Source of the DNA: an uncultured Collinsella sp.
GTDB lineage: Bacteria > Actinomycetota > Coriobacteriia > Coriobacteriales > Coriobacteriaceae
NCBI GenBank assembly: GCA_900541065.1
Contig: UQIE01000016.1
Coordinates: 1 to 54,235, forward strand
Length of the DNA: 54,235 nt
Direction: 5' to 3'
The first letter of the stretch is position 1. Each line of letters begins with the position of its first letter. A program made the position numbers and the translations under genes. Under the pieces are notes generated by a model, which was given only the letters and a program-made list of their open reading frames with translations, did not search any database and was not told the DNA's origin. This document shows positions 15,839 to 24,743 of the stretch, piece after piece.

Positions 15839-17863
15839 ATGCGTCAATTTAAGACCGAGAGCAAAAAACTGCTCGACCTCATGATCAACTCCATCTACAC
15901 CAATAAGGAAATCTTCCTGCGCGAGCTTATCTCCAACGCGAGCGATGCCGTCGACAAGCTCAACTTTAAGAGCCTTCAGGATCCGAGTGTCAAGCTCGAC
16001 CAGGGCGACTTGGCCATCCGTGTTTCCTTTGATAAAGATGCCCGTACCATCACTATTTCGGATAACGGTATCGGCATGACCGCCGAGGAGCTCGAGCGCA
16101 ACCTGGGCACCATCGCCCATTCCGGCTCCGAGGAGTTTAAGACCGAGAACGCCGAGCAGCAGGGTTCCGATGTCGACATCATCGGTCAGTTTGGCGTGGG
16201 TTTCTACTCCGCCTTTATGGTCGCCAGCCACGTGAAGGTCGTCAGCCGCGCTTATGGCGAGGATTCCGCCCACGTTTGGGAGTCCGACGGTCTTGAGGGC
16301 TACACCATCGAGGATGGCGAGCGTGCTGAGCACGGTACCGATGTCATCCTGACGCTGCGCGAGAACGAGAAGCTCGACGCCGACGGCGAGGCCGAGACCT
16401 ACGATCGCTTCCTGACCGAGTGGGGTCTCAAGAGCCTGATTCAGCAGTACAGCAACTATGTGCGCTACCCGATTCAGATGATGGTGAGCAAGAGCCGCCA
16501 GAAGCCCAAGCCCGAGGACGCCGGCGACGACTACAAGCCCGAGTACGAGGACTATCAGGAGCTCGAGACCATCAACTCCATGACGCCGATCTGGAAAAAG
16601 CGCAGCTCTGACGTTGAGCAGAAGGATTACGACGAGTTCTACAAGTCCACGTTCCACGACTTTGACGATCCCGCGCGCACTATCAGCTTCCATGCCGAGG
16701 GCACGCTTGAGTACGATGCACTGCTGTTTGTGCCGGGTCGCGCCCCGTTCGATCTGTACAGCAAGGACTACGAGAAGGGCCTGGCGCTCTACAGCTCCAA
16801 CGTGCTGATTATGGAGAAGTGCGACGACCTGCTGCCCGACTACTACAACTTTGTGCGCGGTGTCGTGGACTCTGCCGACGTGACGCTCAATATTTCGCGT
16901 GAGACGCTGCAGCAGAATCGTCAGCTCAAGGCCATTGCCAAGCGTGTGGAGAAGAAGATTACCGCCGATCTCGAGGACATGCGCGACAACGACCGCGAGG
17001 CATACGAGAAGTTCTTTGAGAATTTTGGTCGCGGTCTTAAGTACGGCATCTACTCGAGCTACGGCATGAAGGCCGACGAGCTCGCCGACCTGCTGTTGTT
17101 CTGGTCTGCCAAGGAGCAGAAGATGATCACCCTTGCCGAGTATGCCAAGGGCATGCCCGAGGGCCAGAAGGCAATCTACTATGCCGCCGGCGATTCGCGC
17201 GAGCGTCTGGCCAAGATGCCCGTCGTGAAGGGCGTGCTCGACCGCGGCTACGATGTACTGCTGCTGACGCAGGACGTGGATGAGTTCACCTTCCAGGCCA
17301 TGCGTGAGTACGTGGCTGCCGATATGCCCAAGGTCTACGAGGATGACGCTGCTCGCGAGGCTGCCGAGAAGGCAGTTGCCGATGGTGCCGAGCCTGAGGT
17401 CGAAGATCGTCACCTGGAGCTTAAGAACGTTGCCACCGGCGATCTTGACTTGGCGACCGATGACGAGAAGAAGGAGGCCGAGGACGCCACCAAGGAGAAC
17501 GAGGACCTCTTTAACGCCATGAAGGAGGCGCTCGGCGACAAGGTCGAGAAGGTTGCCGTCTCCGCGCGCCTGACCGATGCCCCCGCCTGCATTACCACCG
17601 AGGGTCCGCTTTCGCTCGAGATGGAGAAGGTGCTCCAGAAGGGTCCCGAGGGTACGCCCGACGGTATGCCCAAGAGCCAGCGCGTACTCGAGCTCAACGC
17701 CAAGCACCCGGTCTTCGCCAAGCTCGTCGCTGCCCAGAAGGCGGGCGACGCCGACAAGATTAAGCAGTACTCCGGCCTGCTCTACGACCAGGCCCTGCTC
17801 GTCGAGGGCATCCTCCCCGAGGACCCCGTAGCCTTCGCGGCAGCTGTTTGTAACTTGATGTAG
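15839..17863 (+). CDS. htpG: Molecular chaperone HtpG (Hsp90)
   Basis: 674-aa cytosolic Hsp90. The N-terminal GHKL ATPase domain shows ELISNASDA (catalytic Glu and Asn), DNGIGMT, a GSEEF lid region and GQFGVGFYSAF. The middle domain carries the client-binding and catalytic-loop region (SRETLQQNRQLKAI), and the C-terminal dimerisation domain follows. It is about 40-60 residues longer than typical HtpG, mostly in an acidic insert near residues 500-560 (DDEKKEAEDATKENED). GAAAGGA precedes the ATG. Directly after the stop are the hairpins of a family II structured element. Confidence 0.97.
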   Translation: MRQFKTESKKLLDLMINSIYTNKEIFLRELISNASDAVDKLNFKSLQDPSVKLDQGDLAIRVSFDKDARTITISDNGIGMTAEELERNLGTIAHSGSEEFKTENAEQQGSDVDIIGQFGVGFYSAFMVASHVKVVSRAYGEDSAHVWESDGLEGYTIEDGERAEHGTDVILTLRENEKLDADGEAETYDRFLTEWGLKSLIQQYSNYVRYPIQMMVSKSRQKPKPEDAGDDYKPEYEDYQELETINSMTPIWKKRSSDVEQKDYDEFYKSTFHDFDDPARTISFHAEGTLEYDALLFVPGRAPFDLYSKDYEKGLALYSSNVLIMEKCDDLLPDYYNFVRGVVDSADVTLNISRETLQQNRQLKAIAKRVEKKITADLEDMRDNDREAYEKFFENFGRGLKYGIYSSYGMKADELADLLLFWSAKEQKMITLAEYAKGMPEGQKAIYYAAGDSRERLAKMPVVKGVLDRGYDVLLLTQDVDEFTFQAMREYVAADMPKVYEDDAAREAAEKAVADGAEPEVEDRHLELKNVATGDLDLATDDEKKEAEDATKENEDLFNAMKEALGDKVEKVAVSARLTDAPACITTEGPLSLEMEKVLQKGPEGTPDGMPKSQRVLELNAKHPVFAKLVAAQKAGDADKIKQYSGLLYDQALLVEGILPEDPVAFAAAVCNLM

Positions 17864-17870
17864 TTAGCAA

Positions 17871-18084
17871 GTTACGCGGTTCTACGAACCGCGTAACGGC
17901 TCGACGCTGCCCTCAGTTCCGCCGTTCTAACGAACGGCGGACCAGTCGACGCTGCGCGGGCGCCAGAGCGACAACTTGTCATTCAAAGAGGACGGCATGA
18001 CCAGAAGGTCTATGCCGTCCTCTTTTCATGCCAATTTGTTCGCTCTGGCGCCCGCTCGCTGGCATTGCTAAAACATCGATGTTA
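17871..18084 (+). repeat. Family II structured intergenic element, copy A
   Basis: Order: a 12-bp hairpin with TAC loop (17871-17897) then TCGACGCTGC; a 10-bp hairpin with TAAC loop (17918-17941) then TCGACGCTGC again (17946-17955); then a compound hairpin. The compound hairpin has a 15-bp outer stem (17956-17970 with 18041-18055) and an inner stem AGAGGACGGCAT (17987-17998 with 18012-18023). The 13-base tip contains GACC-AGAA-GGTC. The tail has AACATCGATGTTA. Copy B at 23310-23478 repeats this plan with different stem sequences. Confidence 0.85.
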
Positions 18085-18097
18085 CCGTGGTCCAAAC

Positions 18098-18153
18098 TAG
18101 TCGTTGGGGGCGTTCTTGTTTGACCAGTCGTTTAAGAACGTCCCCAATGACTA
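18098..18153 (+). repeat. 20-bp imperfect inverted repeat (family III-type hairpin)
   Basis: 18098-18117 pairs with 18134-18153; the two departures from Watson-Crick pairing are G-T wobbles. The loop is 16 bases. It lies between the family II element and the yhgE promoter region and resembles the long hairpins at 26501-26562 and 39109-39277 in size. It lacks a T-run. Confidence 0.7.
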
Positions 18154-18203
18154 TTCGGATTGCTAATTTGTGCGGGTTGTGGTTTTGCGAGCTGCTGGAA
18201 TTT

Positions 18204-18247
18204 GAGTTACTGTACATCTGTACGCTAACTCATCTTCGTAGTATATT
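18204..18247 (+). promoter_or_regulatory. Palindromic operator and -10 box upstream of the yhgE pair
   Basis: 18204-18231 is a 28-bp palindrome: GAGTTA, two bases, GTAC, ATCT, GTAC, two bases, TAACTC. TATATT at 18242-18247 is a -10 candidate. A weak -35 (TGTACG, 18219-18224) would lie inside the palindrome, so a bound dimer should block the promoter. The size and symmetry fit a TetR-family site, but no regulator gene is adjacent. Confidence 0.6.
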
Positions 18248-18354
18248 GCTACCCGCAAAACTCAGCACCATTGTGCCGTGAGGCACTAAAGCGCCTCCGT
18301 ACAATGGTTGTCGATAGTACGATTCGATTCAACGACAGGATGGATGGTCCAAGC

Positions 18355-21120
18355 GTGAGTCTCGGCAGCAAACTATCCAATGCAAAGGTCTCCTTTGCGA
18401 TCTTTAAGCGCGACATCAAGCGATTGCTCGTGAACCCCGTCGCCCTGGTGGTTACTTTGGGCGTGTGCGTCATTCCCTCGCTGTATGCCTGGTACAACAT
18501 CGTGGCTAACTGGGATCCGTACGGAAACACCCAGGGTATCAAGATTGCCATCGCCAACAACGATCGGGGCACCCAAAACGACTTGGTGGGCGAGCTCAAC
18601 GCGGGCGACCAGGTCGTCGATCAGCTCAAGGAGAACGATCAGCTGGGCTGGACCTTCGTCGATTCGGCGGCCGACGCCAAGGAGGGCGTCGAGAGCGGTG
18701 AGTACTATGCGGCCATCGTAATCCCTAAGAACTTCTCGGATAACCTGGTCTCGATGCTCGACGGCAACTACCATCAGCCCAAGCTTACGTACTACGTCAA
18801 TGAGAAGAAGAGTGCTATTGCGCCCAAGGTTACCGACACCGGTGCAAGCACCATCGAGGAGCAGATCAACTCGGAATTTGTCTCCACAGTGGGCGAGACC
18901 GTTGCCAGCATCGCCAAGGATGCCGGGGTCGATTTAAAGGACAAGGCAACCCAGACTCAGAATTCGTTGGCTGGTTCGGTATCAGAGGCATCCGGTACCT
19001 TGGGTGAGGTGCGCGATTCGATTGGCGACATGAATGCCGCCATCGATAAGACGAGTGGCGCTATCGCCTCGGCTGATGCCGTGTTGGCGGGCCTGCAGGG
19101 TCAGACGCCCTCTCTAACGCAGGCAATCGCTCAGGGCAATGACCTGCTGGGCGAGGCGCGCGCTACGGCGGGCAACTCTGTCGCCTCGCTCTCCAAGGCA
19201 CTCTCGGAAGGCAGCCTTGCGCTCACCAAGACGTCAGCCTCCGCGAACGCTGCGATTGGCAAGCTGACGGGCGCGGTCACATCTACGACCACCCGCATCG
19301 ACAACTCGCTTGAGTCTCTCCAAGCGACGATCGACCACAATAAGGCCGTTATCGGGCACTTGGAAATTCTCGTTAATGACACGTCGACAGGTTCCAAGGA
19401 AATTGACGCGCGCATTGTATCGACCATCGATTTGCTCCGCGAGCAGAATGAAAAGCTTCAGAGCATCAAGGACGGTCTGTCTGCGCAGTCGAGCGCCATG
19501 GCGAATGACGCCGCGGCTGTCTCGGGCGCCAGCGACGCTATCAATAACGCAATCCAGACCGGTGCGACCAACCTTGGCCAGGCCCAGACGGACCTGGGTC
19601 AAAACGCGCTGCCGAAGGCCTCGAGCGCGCTTGATTCATTTGCCGCCGTCTCGGGTGATCTGACGGGAATCGTATCTGGCCTTACGCCCACGATTGCAAG
19701 TGCGCGCGGTACGCTTTCGCAGCTTAACGCTACGCTTGGCCAGGCCAAGACCACGCTGTCCCAGACCGATTCCTCGCTTGCCAAGGTCCAGGACAAGCTC
19801 GCAACCGCCGCCAACGACATCGCTGCGCTACAGACCTCCGAGTCCATGGGCGAGCTGGCTGATCTGATGGGCGTCGACGTCGATGACGTTGCAGACTTCA
19901 TGGCATCTCCGGTTGAGCTCGCGTCCAAGTCGATCTATCCGGTTAAGAGCTTCGGCTCGGGCATTGCCCCGTTCTATACCAACCTGGCGCTTTGGGTGGG
20001 CGGCTACGTGCTTATCGCCATCTACAAGCTCGAGGTCGACCGCGAAGGCATCGGCAGCTTTACCGCGCGTCAGGGTTACTTTGGCCGCTGGTTGCTACTG
20101 GTGATCCTGGGCGCGTTGCAGGCCATCATCGTTACGGTAGGCGATCTGGTGATTGGCGTGCAGTGCGTCAGCCCGCTGCTGTTCGTGCTGGGCGGCATCG
20201 CCATTTCGTTCACCTACGTCAATATCATCTATGCGCTGTCCACCACGTTTAAGCATATCGGCAAGGCTATCGGCGTCATTCTGGTTATCGTGCAGATCCC
20301 GGGTTCGTCGGGCATGTACCCCATCGAGATGATGCCAGGCTTCTTCCAGTGGCTGCACCCGCTGCTGCCCTTTACCTACGGCATCAATCTGCTGCGCGAG
20401 ACGGTCGGCGGCATGTATTCGTTCAACTACCTGTTTAACCTGTGCATTCTGGGCGTGTTCTTGATTGTGGCGCTCTTTATCGGTCTGCAGCTGCGTCCGC
20501 TGCTGCTCAACCTTAACCTGCTCTTTGATAAACAGCTTTCCACGACCGGTATGATGATTTGCGAGTCCAACGACCTGCCGCGCCAGCGCTACTCGCTGCG
20601 CACGGCCATGCGTGTCATGCTCGATTCCGATTCGTACCGTCGCGAACTGCTCGATCATGCGGTCGCCTTTGAACATCGCTACCCGTACTACATCAAGGGC
20701 GGTTTTGCCGCCGTGGTGGGCGTTCAGGTCCTGCTCTTTGTCCTGTCGACGGTTCTCGATATCGACAATAACGGCAAGATCATCCTGCTTGTCATTTGGA
20801 TCATCTCGGTTATTGCCATCTGCGGCTGGCTTATCAATATCGAATATATCCGCGCGAGCCTCAATACCCAGATGCGCATCTCGGCGCTTTCGGATGAGGA
20901 CCTGCGTCGCGAGATGCGCGAACACACGGCCGCCATTCCTGCCGCCCGCCACATGTTTGGCCTCAACGCCAGCGAGCGTGGTGCCAAGGGCGGCGATCAG
21001 TCCACGGGCCGCTTGCCGCATATCGGCTCGCACCATAAATCTCAGGGCAGCGACAGCACAGCCACAAATGATGGAGATACCACCGCGCTTGGCAAGCACT
21101 CCAAAGGAGGTGAGGCATAA
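18355..21120 (+). CDS. YhgE/Pip-family membrane protein 1
   Basis: About 921 aa. It has one transmembrane helix near residues 23-45 (CVIPSLYAWYNI is the family signature), then a long Ala/Ser/Thr/Asp-rich extracellular region (about 50-530) with heptad-like helices. Five or six membrane segments follow from about 535 to 810, with an ABC-2-like arrangement, then a cytoplasmic tail. Relatives include YueB and Pip, phage-infection receptors and type VII secretion-associated proteins; no ESX genes are nearby. The start is uncertain. GTG 18355 begins just before the conserved N-terminus and has GGATGG about 7 bases upstream, while ATG 18304 and 18340 lack a well-placed site. The gene is co-transcribed with the next (ATG directly after its stop). 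Confidence 0.88.
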   Translation: MSLGSKLSNAKVSFAIFKRDIKRLLVNPVALVVTLGVCVIPSLYAWYNIVANWDPYGNTQGIKIAIANNDRGTQNDLVGELNAGDQVVDQLKENDQLGWTFVDSAADAKEGVESGEYYAAIVIPKNFSDNLVSMLDGNYHQPKLTYYVNEKKSAIAPKVTDTGASTIEEQINSEFVSTVGETVASIAKDAGVDLKDKATQTQNSLAGSVSEASGTLGEVRDSIGDMNAAIDKTSGAIASADAVLAGLQGQTPSLTQAIAQGNDLLGEARATAGNSVASLSKALSEGSLALTKTSASANAAIGKLTGAVTSTTTRIDNSLESLQATIDHNKAVIGHLEILVNDTSTGSKEIDARIVSTIDLLREQNEKLQSIKDGLSAQSSAMANDAAAVSGASDAINNAIQTGATNLGQAQTDLGQNALPKASSALDSFAAVSGDLTGIVSGLTPTIASARGTLSQLNATLGQAKTTLSQTDSSLAKVQDKLATAANDIAALQTSESMGELADLMGVDVDDVADFMASPVELASKSIYPVKSFGSGIAPFYTNLALWVGGYVLIAIYKLEVDREGIGSFTARQGYFGRWLLLVILGALQAIIVTVGDLVIGVQCVSPLLFVLGGIAISFTYVNIIYALSTTFKHIGKAIGVILVIVQIPGSSGMYPIEMMPGFFQWLHPLLPFTYGINLLRETVGGMYSFNYLFNLCILGVFLIVALFIGLQLRPLLLNLNLLFDKQLSTTGMMICESNDLPRQRYSLRTAMRVMLDSDSYRRELLDHAVAFEHRYPYYIKGGFAAVVGVQVLLFVLSTVLDIDNNGKIILLVIWIISVIAICGWLINIEYIRASLNTQMRISALSDEDLRREMREHTAAIPAARHMFGLNASERGAKGGDQSTGRLPHIGSHHKSQGSDSTATNDGDTTALGKHSKGGEA

Positions 21121-23310
21121 ATGAAGAACATCCTGCATCTGTTTAAGCGCGATGTCCAAAACGTGTCTCGCTCCGTGATCGGCTTGGTTGTCGTGATGGG
21201 CCTCATTATCGTACCGTGTCTGTACGCGTGGTTTAACATCGCCGGCAGCTGGGATCCGTACGGCAACACCGGCAATCTTAAGATCGCCGTGGTCAACACC
21301 GACGAGGGCTACGAGAGCGATTTGATTCCCGTCGAGGTCAACGTGGGCGAAAACGTAACCGCCACCCTGCGCGGCAACGAGAGCTTCGATTGGGTTGTGC
21401 TCAACAATCGCGAAAAGGCTATCGAGGGCGTTAAGTCGGGCGCGTACTATGCTGCCGTCGTTATCCCCAAAACGTTTAGCGCTGACATGATGACGCTTTT
21501 CTCGACCGACGTGAAACACGCTGATATCGAGTTCTATGAGAACCAGAAAGCCAACGCCATCGCGCAGATCGTGACCGAGAAGGGTTCGAGCGCCGTTCAA
21601 AGCCAGGTTAACGAAACTTTTACCGAGACCATTACGAGCATCGGTCTTAAGACGGTGTCCAGCCTGCTCGATTACATGAGCACCGACCAGGTCAGCAACT
21701 TTATCGCCAACCTGTCCTCGACGCTCGGCGATTCGGTCCAGGACCTGCAGGACGTTCAGGCCAGCGCAACGTCGCTTGCGGGCATTTTGAGCTCCACGTC
21801 CGATTCGCTGACGTCGGCGAGCGGCATGCTCAAGCAGACCGGTGCCGTCGATGAGTCGACAAAGCAGCTCATGGAACATGCCAAAAGCGGCATCGATGAT
21901 TCCAAAGAAGCGCTTAAGGCGGCAAACGATGCCATCGATGCCGCAATCGATGGAAGTGCGGGTTCGTTCGACAATGTGTCTGCCGAGCTCGCGAAGGCGT
22001 TCGACACCGCAAACCAGCATGTCTACCTTACGGTGTCCCAACTCAACGATGCCGCTGCGGCCCTCAATGCGCGCGCCAAGGATATCGATGCGATGGCCGA
22101 TCAGCTCCGCAGCCTTGCCGACCAGGTGAGCGATGAGAATTTGAAGGAAGGCCTCAAGTCCGCCGCGACGTCGCTGGGCAGAATCGCCGTTGAGTACCGC
22201 AACAATGCCAAGGATCTGGCGGCTACCGCGAAGTCTCTCTTCGATAGCATGGCCGAGGTCAACAACTCGCGTGCCGAGGTCGATCAGGCCATCGCTGATG
22301 CCAAGGCCGGCATCGCGGGTGCCAAATCCGATTACGATTCCACGTTCTCGGTTAAGGCCAAGGAGCTCAAGAAGACGGTTTCGGGCATTCTGGACTCGCT
22401 TGATGGCATCTCGGGCGACCTGGATAGCGCCGTAGGCGGCCTGACCGACGCATCCGGTTCGCTGGCAAAGGGCCTCTCCAAGGCTGCAAAGCTGGTCAAC
22501 AAGGCTTCTGATCAGCTGGGCGAGGCGTCGGACAAGATCAGCGCGTTTAAGGACGAGCTCGACGGCGCCTTGATGTCGGATGACCTCGCTACGATCAAGA
22601 CGATGATCGGCAATGATCCCGAGGGTCTGGCCGTGTCGCTTTCCGGCCCCGTCGCGCTCGATCGCAAGCCGGTCTATCCGATTCGCAACTACGGTTCGGC
22701 CATGGCACCGTTCTACACGATTCTGTCGCTCTGGGTGGGCTCGATTGTGCTGGCGGCCATGATGAAGGTCTCGGTTGACGATGAGCTTATCAACGAGCTT
22801 ATCCCCGTGCGCCTGCACGAGATCTACCTGGGTCGCTACCTGTTCTTTGGCGGTCTGGCACTGCTGCAGGCAACGCTCGTGTGCGCGGGTGACATCCTAT
22901 TCTTTGGCATCCAGTGCGACAACCCGCTGCAATTTGTGCTGGCGGGCTGGATCGCGAGTCTTGTGTTCTCCAATATCGTCTATACGCTTACGGTTTCGTT
23001 TGGCGATATCGGCAAGGCGCTTGCCGTCGTGTTGCTGGTCATGCAGGTCGGCGGTTCGGGCGGTACGTTCCCCATCGAGATGACCGGTCCCGTGTTCCAG
23101 ACGATATATCCGTTCCTGCCGTTTACCCACGGCATCAACGCCATGCATGCCGCCATGGCCGGTGCCTACCATATGGAGTACTGGATTGAGCTGGGCATCT
23201 TGGCAAGCTATCTGATTCCGTCGCTGGCCCTGGGTGTGGTCTTCCGCCGTCCAGTCATCAAAGCCAACGATTGGATCATCGAAAAGCTGGAATCAACCAA
23301 ATTAATCTAG
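21121..23310 (+). CDS. YhgE/Pip-family membrane protein 2
   Basis: 729-aa paralogue of the preceding protein with the same plan. It has an N-terminal transmembrane helix (IIVPCLYAWFNIAGSWDPYGN at residues 36-56, in parts), a helical extracellular stretch to about 530, then C-terminal membrane segments including MAPFYTILSLWVG and GGSGGTFPIEM. Its ATG abuts the stop of protein 1, and AAGGAGGTGA is placed for efficient translation, so the two are probably made together and may form a complex. The extracellular part is shorter than in protein 1. The last base of its stop codon is the first base of the family II copy B hairpin. Confidence 0.9.
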   Translation: MKNILHLFKRDVQNVSRSVIGLVVVMGLIIVPCLYAWFNIAGSWDPYGNTGNLKIAVVNTDEGYESDLIPVEVNVGENVTATLRGNESFDWVVLNNREKAIEGVKSGAYYAAVVIPKTFSADMMTLFSTDVKHADIEFYENQKANAIAQIVTEKGSSAVQSQVNETFTETITSIGLKTVSSLLDYMSTDQVSNFIANLSSTLGDSVQDLQDVQASATSLAGILSSTSDSLTSASGMLKQTGAVDESTKQLMEHAKSGIDDSKEALKAANDAIDAAIDGSAGSFDNVSAELAKAFDTANQHVYLTVSQLNDAAAALNARAKDIDAMADQLRSLADQVSDENLKEGLKSAATSLGRIAVEYRNNAKDLAATAKSLFDSMAEVNNSRAEVDQAIADAKAGIAGAKSDYDSTFSVKAKELKKTVSGILDSLDGISGDLDSAVGGLTDASGSLAKGLSKAAKLVNKASDQLGEASDKISAFKDELDGALMSDDLATIKTMIGNDPEGLAVSLSGPVALDRKPVYPIRNYGSAMAPFYTILSLWVGSIVLAAMMKVSVDDELINELIPVRLHEIYLGRYLFFGGLALLQATLVCAGDILFFGIQCDNPLQFVLAGWIASLVFSNIVYTLTVSFGDIGKALAVVLLVMQVGGSGGTFPIEMTGPVFQTIYPFLPFTHGINAMHAAMAGAYHMEYWIELGILASYLIPSLALGVVFRRPVIKANDWIIEKLESTKLI

Positions 23311-23478
23311 TTACGCGGTTTTACCAAACCGCGTAACGACTCGACGCTGCAAACGGCCCCAAGCGGCAATCTGACGTTCAATTTCAAGGGCGCGACCAGA
23401 GGGTCAGCGCCCTTTCATTTCACGTCACCTTGCTCGCTTGGGGCCGTTTTCGCTGATGTTGACGGAACATCGAGGTTA
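23310..23478 (+). repeat. Family II structured intergenic element, copy B
   Basis: A 12-bp hairpin GTTACGCGGTTT/AAACCGCGTAAC with TACC loop (23310-23337), then TCGACGCTGC (23341-23350). A 15-bp outer stem follows (23351-23365 with 23435-23449), and an inner stem AAGGGCGC (23386-23393 with 23407-23414). The 13-base tip has GACC-AGAG-GGTC and the tail has AACATCGAGGTTA. Stems differ from copy A; lengths, loop and linkers are retained. Confidence 0.85.
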
Positions 23479-23643
23479 TTCAAGTCGGTACTTTAGCTGG
23501 CTGGATTGCGATGCAACGCCGGTTGTTGCTACAGTAGCGGGGCGTGCCGGGGGTCCGGTGCGCCCTGCTTTTATTTGACCATGAGGCGGCACGCAGCCAT
23601 GCGCGTGCGGACACCACGCCCAGATTGAGCGCGAGGATGCCCT

Positions 23644-24627
23644 ATGGCCCAGCATGCCACTGACAATATCGAAATGATGCCCGATAGCCCTGTTGCTCGC
23701 GAGGACCTGGGCGCGGGCGGTATTCCCCGGGGCGCCGGCGCGCGCTCTCCGCTGTTCTGGAAGGTTCTGCTCCTTTCGGTGGCGGTCATCTGGGGCTACT
23801 CCTTTACCACTATGAAGGACGCACTCGGCACCATTCCGGTGTTCGCGCTGCTCTATGTACGTTTTCTGCCCGCAGCGTTGGTCATGTTTGCCGTCTTCCA
23901 CAAGCGCATCATCGCGCACCTCAACGCTCGCAACCTGATCGTTGGCCTGAGTATGGGCGTGCTCATGTGGGCGGCCTATGCGTTGCAGACGGTCGGTCTG
24001 GCACATACTACGGCGGGCAAGAATGCTTTTTTGACGGGCACGTACTGCATCCTTGTGCCGTTCGCGAGCTATTTTCTGAGCGGCGAAAAACTCACCCGCT
24101 ATAACCTGGGCGCGGCACTGCTGTGCTTGGCGGGCATTGGTTTGGTGGCGCTCGATAGCGTTGAATTCAACATCGGTGACGTCATTACGCTGGCGGGTGC
24201 GGTCTTTTTCGCCATCCAGATGGCGGTGACTGCCAAGTACGGTCGCAAAATGGACATCAACGTCATCACGTTTTGGATGTTTGTGGGCAACGGCGTGCTG
24301 AGCCTGGCAACGTCGCTGCTATTCGAGACCCAAGCGCCTCTGTCCGTGTGGACGCCGAGCTTTATCACTGCGATGGCGTTTCTCTCGGTGGGCTGCACAT
24401 GCGTGGCTCTGCTCATCCAAAACGTCGGCCTGGCGCATGTCCCGGCCTCGACGGGCTCGCTGCTCCTTTCGATGGAGTCGCCTTCGGGTGTGCTGTTCTC
24501 GGTGCTGCTGATGGGGGAGGCGCTCACCTCGCGCCTGCTCGCCGGCTTCGCGCTCATCTTCCTGTCGATTATCTTGAGCGAGACTCACTTCGATTTTTTG
24601 CGTCGAAAGCCGCGCCCGCAATTGTAA
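23644..24627 (+). CDS. EamA/DMT-superfamily transporter
   Basis: 327-aa inner-membrane protein with ten hydrophobic segments arranged as two EamA repeats, the usual size for drug/metabolite transporters. The N-terminal 35 residues are hydrophilic (Gly/Arg/Ala-rich) and cytoplasmic. The first repeat begins VLLLSVAVIWGYSFTTMKDAL. The second repeat has GLVALDSVEFNIGDVITLAGAVFFA, and conserved ASTGSLLLSMESP precedes helix 9 (both quoted in parts only). GAGGATG lies just upstream of the ATG. The substrate is unknown; relatives export amino acids or metabolites. It stands alone and ends at a strong terminator. Confidence 0.9.
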   Translation: MAQHATDNIEMMPDSPVAREDLGAGGIPRGAGARSPLFWKVLLLSVAVIWGYSFTTMKDALGTIPVFALLYVRFLPAALVMFAVFHKRIIAHLNARNLIVGLSMGVLMWAAYALQTVGLAHTTAGKNAFLTGTYCILVPFASYFLSGEKLTRYNLGAALLCLAGIGLVALDSVEFNIGDVITLAGAVFFAIQMAVTAKYGRKMDINVITFWMFVGNGVLSLATSLLFETQAPLSVWTPSFITAMAFLSVGCTCVALLIQNVGLAHVPASTGSLLLSMESPSGVLFSVLLMGEALTSRLLAGFALIFLSIILSETHFDFLRRKPRPQL

Positions 24628-24638
24628 ACAACTTGTTG

Positions 24639-24667
24639 CGCCGCCCTCCCGGGGCGGCATTTTTTAT
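24639..24667 (+). terminator. Terminator after the DMT transporter
   Basis: GCCGCCC/GGGCGGC stem with a short CCCGG-type loop followed by ATTTTTT. Confidence 0.85.
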
Positions 24668-24691
24668 GCCTCGCCCTTAAAGTAGTACCTT

Positions 24692-24713
24692 GCACTTTAT
24701 GCTATCAAAGTGC
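24692..24713 (+). promoter_or_regulatory. Small inverted repeat in the amidohydrolase promoter region
   Basis: GCACTTT (24692-24698) and AAAGTGC (24707-24713) flank 8 bases; a TATGCT box at 24698-24703 lies within. Possible operator; no regulator is assigned. Confidence 0.35.
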
Positions 24714-24743
24714 TTGCTGCAAAAACGATACTGGAGGGCATCT

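Noticed and set aside
15755..17707. 650-codon minus-strand frame opposite htpG
   Set aside because: Leu/Val/Gly-rich mirror of htpG codons; the Hsp90 motifs on the plus strand leave no room for it.
20095..22818. 907-codon minus-strand frame opposite the yhgE pair
   Set aside because: Shadow frame with His/Arg-rich, non-protein-like composition; the plus-strand proteins have signature motifs.
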